Of a DNA stretch of 64,000 bases, positions 61,599 to 64,000 are shown piece after piece. The stretch lies in contig NZ_BCWN01000002.1 in assembly GCF_001592225.1 (NCBI RefSeq), positions 62,001 to 126,000 on the forward strand. The letters run 5' to 3'. Position numbers and translations under genes: made by a program. Numbering within the stretch: position 1 is the stretch's first letter; every line of letters starts with the position of its first letter. Under the pieces are notes generated by a model, which had not been told where the DNA came from, did not search any database, and saw nothing but the letters and a program-made list of their open reading frames with translations. The stretch comes from Castellaniella caeni NBRC 101664. GTDB taxonomy: Bacteria > Pseudomonadota > Gammaproteobacteria > Burkholderiales > Burkholderiaceae_B.

Positions 61599-61997
61599 AT
61601 GATGGCGGCACTGACAATCGGCAAGCTGGCAAAAGCGGCCGGGGTGAACGTGGAGACGATCCGCTACTACCAGCGGCGCGGCCTGCTGGACGCACCTCCA
61701 AAACCACCCGGCGGCCAGCGGCGTTACCCGGCTGAACAGGCCAGGCGGGTGCGTTTCATCAGACGGGCGCAGGTGCTGGGGTTCACGCTATCGGAGATTG
61801 GCACACTGCTCGCGCTGGACGCAGCCTGCGTTTGCCACGACACGCGCGCACTTGCCGCTCACAAGCTCGCGTCGATCGAGCAAAAGATAGCGGACCTCGC
61901 CGCCATGCGGCGAGTGCTGGGCGACCTGGTACGGCAGTGCGACACCGGAGATGGCGGAGCCAAGTGTCCGATTATCGACGCGCTGACGGAAGAGTGA
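61599..61997 (+). CDS. merR: MerR-family mercury-type regulator
   Basis: 132 residues. The helix-turn-helix is [26 protein letters not shown]. Cysteines in ACVCHDTR, QCDTGDGGAKCPII match the three mercury ligands of MerR in spacing. GAGGGAGAAACGG precedes the first of two ATGs; the long upstream frame crosses the divergent promoter and is rejected. It should regulate the GDCCVxC gene and possibly itself. No merTPA genes are in the window. Confidence 0.82.
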   Translation: MMAALTIGKLAKAAGVNVETIRYYQRRGLLDAPPKPPGGQRRYPAEQARRVRFIRRAQVLGFTLSEIGTLLALDAACVCHDTRALAAHKLASIEQKIADLAAMRRVLGDLVRQCDTGDGGAKCPIIDALTEE

Positions 61998-62083
61998 CAG
62001 CCGCCGGGACGAGCGCAGGACTCGCAGGTGCTTGTTGACCTTTCCACAATGGAAAGGTTTAAAGTAACAGGGTTGGAGTCAGG

Positions 62084-62524
62084 ATGGCTTGCCTGTACGA
62101 ACTCGACTCCAAAGGGCTTGCCTTCATGCTTATGAGAACAATTTTTACGAAACGCCTCCTCGTTGCCTTGGTGGCAATGTTGAGCCTGCTGTTCATGCAG
62201 TTGGCTTCGGCGGCGTACGGGTGTTCGCAGACGCTCATGGGTGACGTTGGGTCCACAACCAGTGTGCAGACGGGGTACGCGGACTGCATGCACATGGATG
62301 CGGCACATCCGAACCTGTGCATAGCACAGGCGTGTGTCAGCAGCAACGTGCCCCTTGTTCACAAACTCAAGGCCTCCCTGCACGCTGCAAGCTCGCAGCG
62401 TACCGACCTTCTTCCCGCTTCTTCTGACACCTTCGCCTCAACGCCATTGATGCGGCCTTCCCCTGGCCTGTTCAGGGCCATCTCGCCGCCGCTGTCTATC
62501 CGCGACTGTCGTTTCCTGATCTGA
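62084..62524 (+). CDS. secreted hypothetical protein of the copper-type block
   Basis: 146 residues. A hydrophobic signal (TKRLLVALVAMLSLLFMQLASA, residues about 22-43) is followed by a mature part with CSQTL, DCMHMDAAHPNLCIAQACV, four to five cysteines and methionines that could bind copper, and a C-terminal serine/proline-rich tail. The ATG at 62084 has GGAG five bases before it; an internal ATG at 62132 would give a tighter signal. It is followed by small membrane genes and a multicopper oxidase, so a copper-related role is likely but unproved. Confidence 0.6.
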   Translation: MACLYELDSKGLAFMLMRTIFTKRLLVALVAMLSLLFMQLASAAYGCSQTLMGDVGSTTSVQTGYADCMHMDAAHPNLCIAQACVSSNVPLVHKLKASLHAASSQRTDLLPASSDTFASTPLMRPSPGLFRAISPPLSIRDCRFLI

Positions 62525-62695
62525 CAATCCGCCGCGACACCTAATCGGCAAGCGGTCACTCATGGTCTACCCCCCTGCCGCACGCGTGCCGCTTAACCGG
62601 CTGCGCCCGTCCACGCGTGGGCTGCAACTAGGGAATTGATCCTGAGGGCTTGTTTCGCCAGCCACTCCTGGATATCCAGATCACAAGAGGAACAC

Positions 62696-63106
62696 ATGAT
62701 GAAAACATCTTCGACAACTATCTTCGACACACCCCAACGATTTGCCTTCAACGATTGGGCAGTTCGCCACAAGTTTTGGCTGGGTGCCGCATCTGGCGCC
62801 CTTGTGGCGGTCGGCCTGACAGCAGGCTGGGACCGACTGGCAACCCTTGGAGCGCTCTCCACACTTCTCGCAGTGCTGCCCTGCGCACTCATGATGGGCC
62901 TGTGCATGAAGATGATGAAGCACACGGACTCGAACGGCGCATCGTGCGCCGGCACTCAGCCGGAGCGGACGGCTGAGCCCGCCAGCCCCGATCAAACTGC
63001 ACTCCAGGCACCGCAAATAGAATTCTCACCGGCGCGAGCTTTGGAGCAGGATCATGCGCCCATGAAAACTCCAACTGCCCTGGCCGAACCCGGAGCGAAT
63101 CGATGA
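62696..63106 (+). CDS. small two-helix membrane protein in the copper block
   Basis: 136 residues. Two membrane helices (about 24-48 and 51-72) end with ALMMGLCMKMMKHTD, a methionine- and cysteine-rich stretch that could touch Cu(I). The C-terminal half is hydrophilic. AAGAGGAACAC precedes the ATG. The stop overlaps the next small gene (ATGA), so they are co-translated. Similar short DUF2933-like membrane proteins occur in copper operons; the match is by shape. Confidence 0.55.
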   Translation: MMKTSSTTIFDTPQRFAFNDWAVRHKFWLGAASGALVAVGLTAGWDRLATLGALSTLLAVLPCALMMGLCMKMMKHTDSNGASCAGTQPERTAEPASPDQTALQAPQIEFSPARALEQDHAPMKTPTALAEPGANR

Positions 63107-63225
63107 TGGGCAGCAGCGTGACGTGCGGAGGCATGATGGGGTTGATGGGTATCGGCGGGTTGCTGGTGCTGGTCCTCCTCGTCCTTTTGATCGCCGTACT
63201 CATCAAATATCTGTTCAAGAAATAG
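63103..63225 (+). CDS. 40-residue membrane protein
   Basis: MMGSSVTCGGMMGLMGIGGL then a long hydrophobic helix ending YLFKK. The N-terminus is Met/Cys/Gly-rich. ATGA overlap with the gene before it and the multicopper oxidase 74 bp after it support real expression. It resembles tiny SHOCT-less membrane peptides found in copper clusters. Function unknown. Confidence 0.55.
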   Translation: MMGSSVTCGGMMGLMGIGGLLVLVLLVLLIAVLIKYLFKK

Positions 63226-63298
63226 GCACTGCAAACGGCCGGTACGCCCGAACTCCCCGTACCGCCCAGCAGCGACAGGCATCGATACAGAGGTCATC

Positions 63299-64000
63299 AT
63301 GGCAACACATCACTTCATCAACCGCCGCACCTTCCTGGGTTATGCCGGCACAAGCGCTGCGGCACTCTTCACCGGCTTGCCGCTGGTCCAAGCCACGTCC
63401 CTCACGAAAGAAGGGGGCAAAGCCTTCGAGCCCGACGTTGCGCTGGAGTTGACGGCCAGCCCTCAAAGCGTTGCACTGCGCTCGGGGCCCGCAACGCCCG
63501 TGTGGACCTACCAGGCGCGCGTGGTAAAAGGCGACCCGGCAAGCGTGCATGCATCCCCCGGCGGGTACCTCGGGCCCACCCTGCGCGTGCGACGCGGCCA
63601 GAAGCTGCGCGTCGACTTCGTGAACCACACCGACCAGCCCAGCATCGTCAACTGGCACGGGCTGCATGTGCCAGCCGACATGATGGGGCTGCCGCGCTAC
63701 GAAGTGAAGCCAAGCGCGCGCTACCGCTATGAATTCGAGGTGCGCGACCGCGCAGGCACCTACTGGTATCACGCGATGGCCGCCGGCCACACGCCCGAGC
63801 AGGTGTACTTCGGACTTGCCGGGCTCCTGCTCGTGACGGACGATGAAGAACAGGCTCTGGCGTTGCCCCGCGGTGAATACGACTTGTCGCTCGTCATCCA
63901 AGACCGCACTTTTGGAGACAACAACCACCTGCACTACCTGCCTGGTACGGGCCCCGAGGCTGCACCCACGCACGACTCCTCACCCCAGGCGTCTGGAATG
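63299..64000 (+). CDS. multicopper oxidase, N-terminal part (runs off the window)
   Basis: 234 residues are visible. A Tat signal (NRRTFLGYAGTSAAALFTGL) directs folded export. The first copper motif NWHGLH (His120, His123) is normal, but the second, where laccase-type enzymes have WYHxH, reads Trp156-Tyr157-His158-Ala159-Met160. The block QVYFGLAGLLLVTDDEE is typical. Such enzymes oxidise Cu(I) or phenols in the periplasm. The remaining copper motifs lie beyond the window. Confidence 0.85.
   Translation, partial: MATHHFINRRTFLGYAGTSAAALFTGLPLVQATSLTKEGGKAFEPDVALELTASPQSVALRSGPATPVWTYQARVVKGDPASVHASPGGYLGPTLRVRRGQKLRVDFVNHTDQPSIVNWHGLHVPADMMGLPRYEVKPSARYRYEFEVRDRAGTYWYHAMAAGHTPEQVYFGLAGLLLVTDDEEQALALPRGEYDLSLVIQDRTFGDNNHLHYLPGTGPEAAPTHDSSPQASGM

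Overview
The window reads as GC-rich betaproteobacterial DNA. Protein similarity and gene style fit Burkholderiales, probably near Alcaligenaceae, but the genus cannot be fixed from sequence alone. Three kinds of DNA are joined: a chromosome-like left part (1 to about 13.7 kb), a toxin-antitoxin-rich boundary that includes the 3' end of a tmRNA-like gene (13.9-20.5 kb), and a conjugative-plasmid backbone (about 19.4-57.3 kb) followed by a metal-resistance block (57.7-64 kb, cut by the window edge).

Left part. An Mn2+-type (yybP-ykoY) leader runs off the left edge. Next come an MFS exporter and a DecR-like Lrp regulator divergent from a metC-type C-S lyase, an AhpD-like protein, a cystine-type ABC transporter (binding protein, permease, ATPase) and a YfcF-like glutathione transferase. 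Together these look like a cysteine/cystine uptake and desulfuration unit. ThpR, a translationally coupled pair of MutS-like ATPases, a CYTH-like protein, a DUF190-like protein, a secreted FG-GAP-like protein and a SAM methyltransferase follow.

Boundary. A Fic protein with a probably leaderless mRNA, a frameshifted RelE-like toxin with an intact BrnA-like antitoxin, a TOPRIM-like gene remnant, a StbD/StbE (RelBE) pair and a Phd/VapC pair lie here. An intact ISL3-family element (17733-19109, 8-bp target duplication) sits in the T-tract of a terminator. The tmRNA-like 3' end at 19287-19315 lacks the rest of its gene and looks like an attachment site.

Conjugative backbone. TrbM, VirB1-VirB11 (VirB3 broken by an in-frame amber codon), a TrfA-like replication initiator, an iteron origin with DnaA boxes, a Stb-like partition operon, a TraD/TrwB coupling protein and a MobF TraI/TrwC relaxase form an MPF-T type transfer system with its own replicon. 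Three cargo insertions stand out. A ~10.7-kb catabolic segment (GGT fragment, FAD oxidase, LysR, TRAP transporter, agmatinase family, GntR, ketopantoate-reductase-like, tartrate/malate dehydrogenase-like, ModA-like fragment) splits the stbB-like ATPase gene. A ribbon-helix-helix/RAMA-like gene sits between two versions of the traD start. A PD-(D/E)XK (Mrr-like) nuclease lies between traD and traI. Beyond traI are a TerC-family gene under a second Mn2+-type riboswitch with terminator, a zinc-ribbon protein, DUF3560 and RadC-like genes. The last two are each preceded by a copy of a ~250-bp degenerate repeat that may be a leading-region promoter element.

Metal block. A ZntR/CadR-like MerR regulator, an HMA chaperone, a frameshifted P1B-type ATPase with an unusual YPC motif, a GDCCVxC protein under a MerR-type promoter, a MerR regulator, small membrane proteins and the start of a multicopper oxidase. 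Several genes carry single-base lesions (relE-like, an RHH gene, virB3, the P-type ATPase), so either real decay or base-calling error should be kept in mind.
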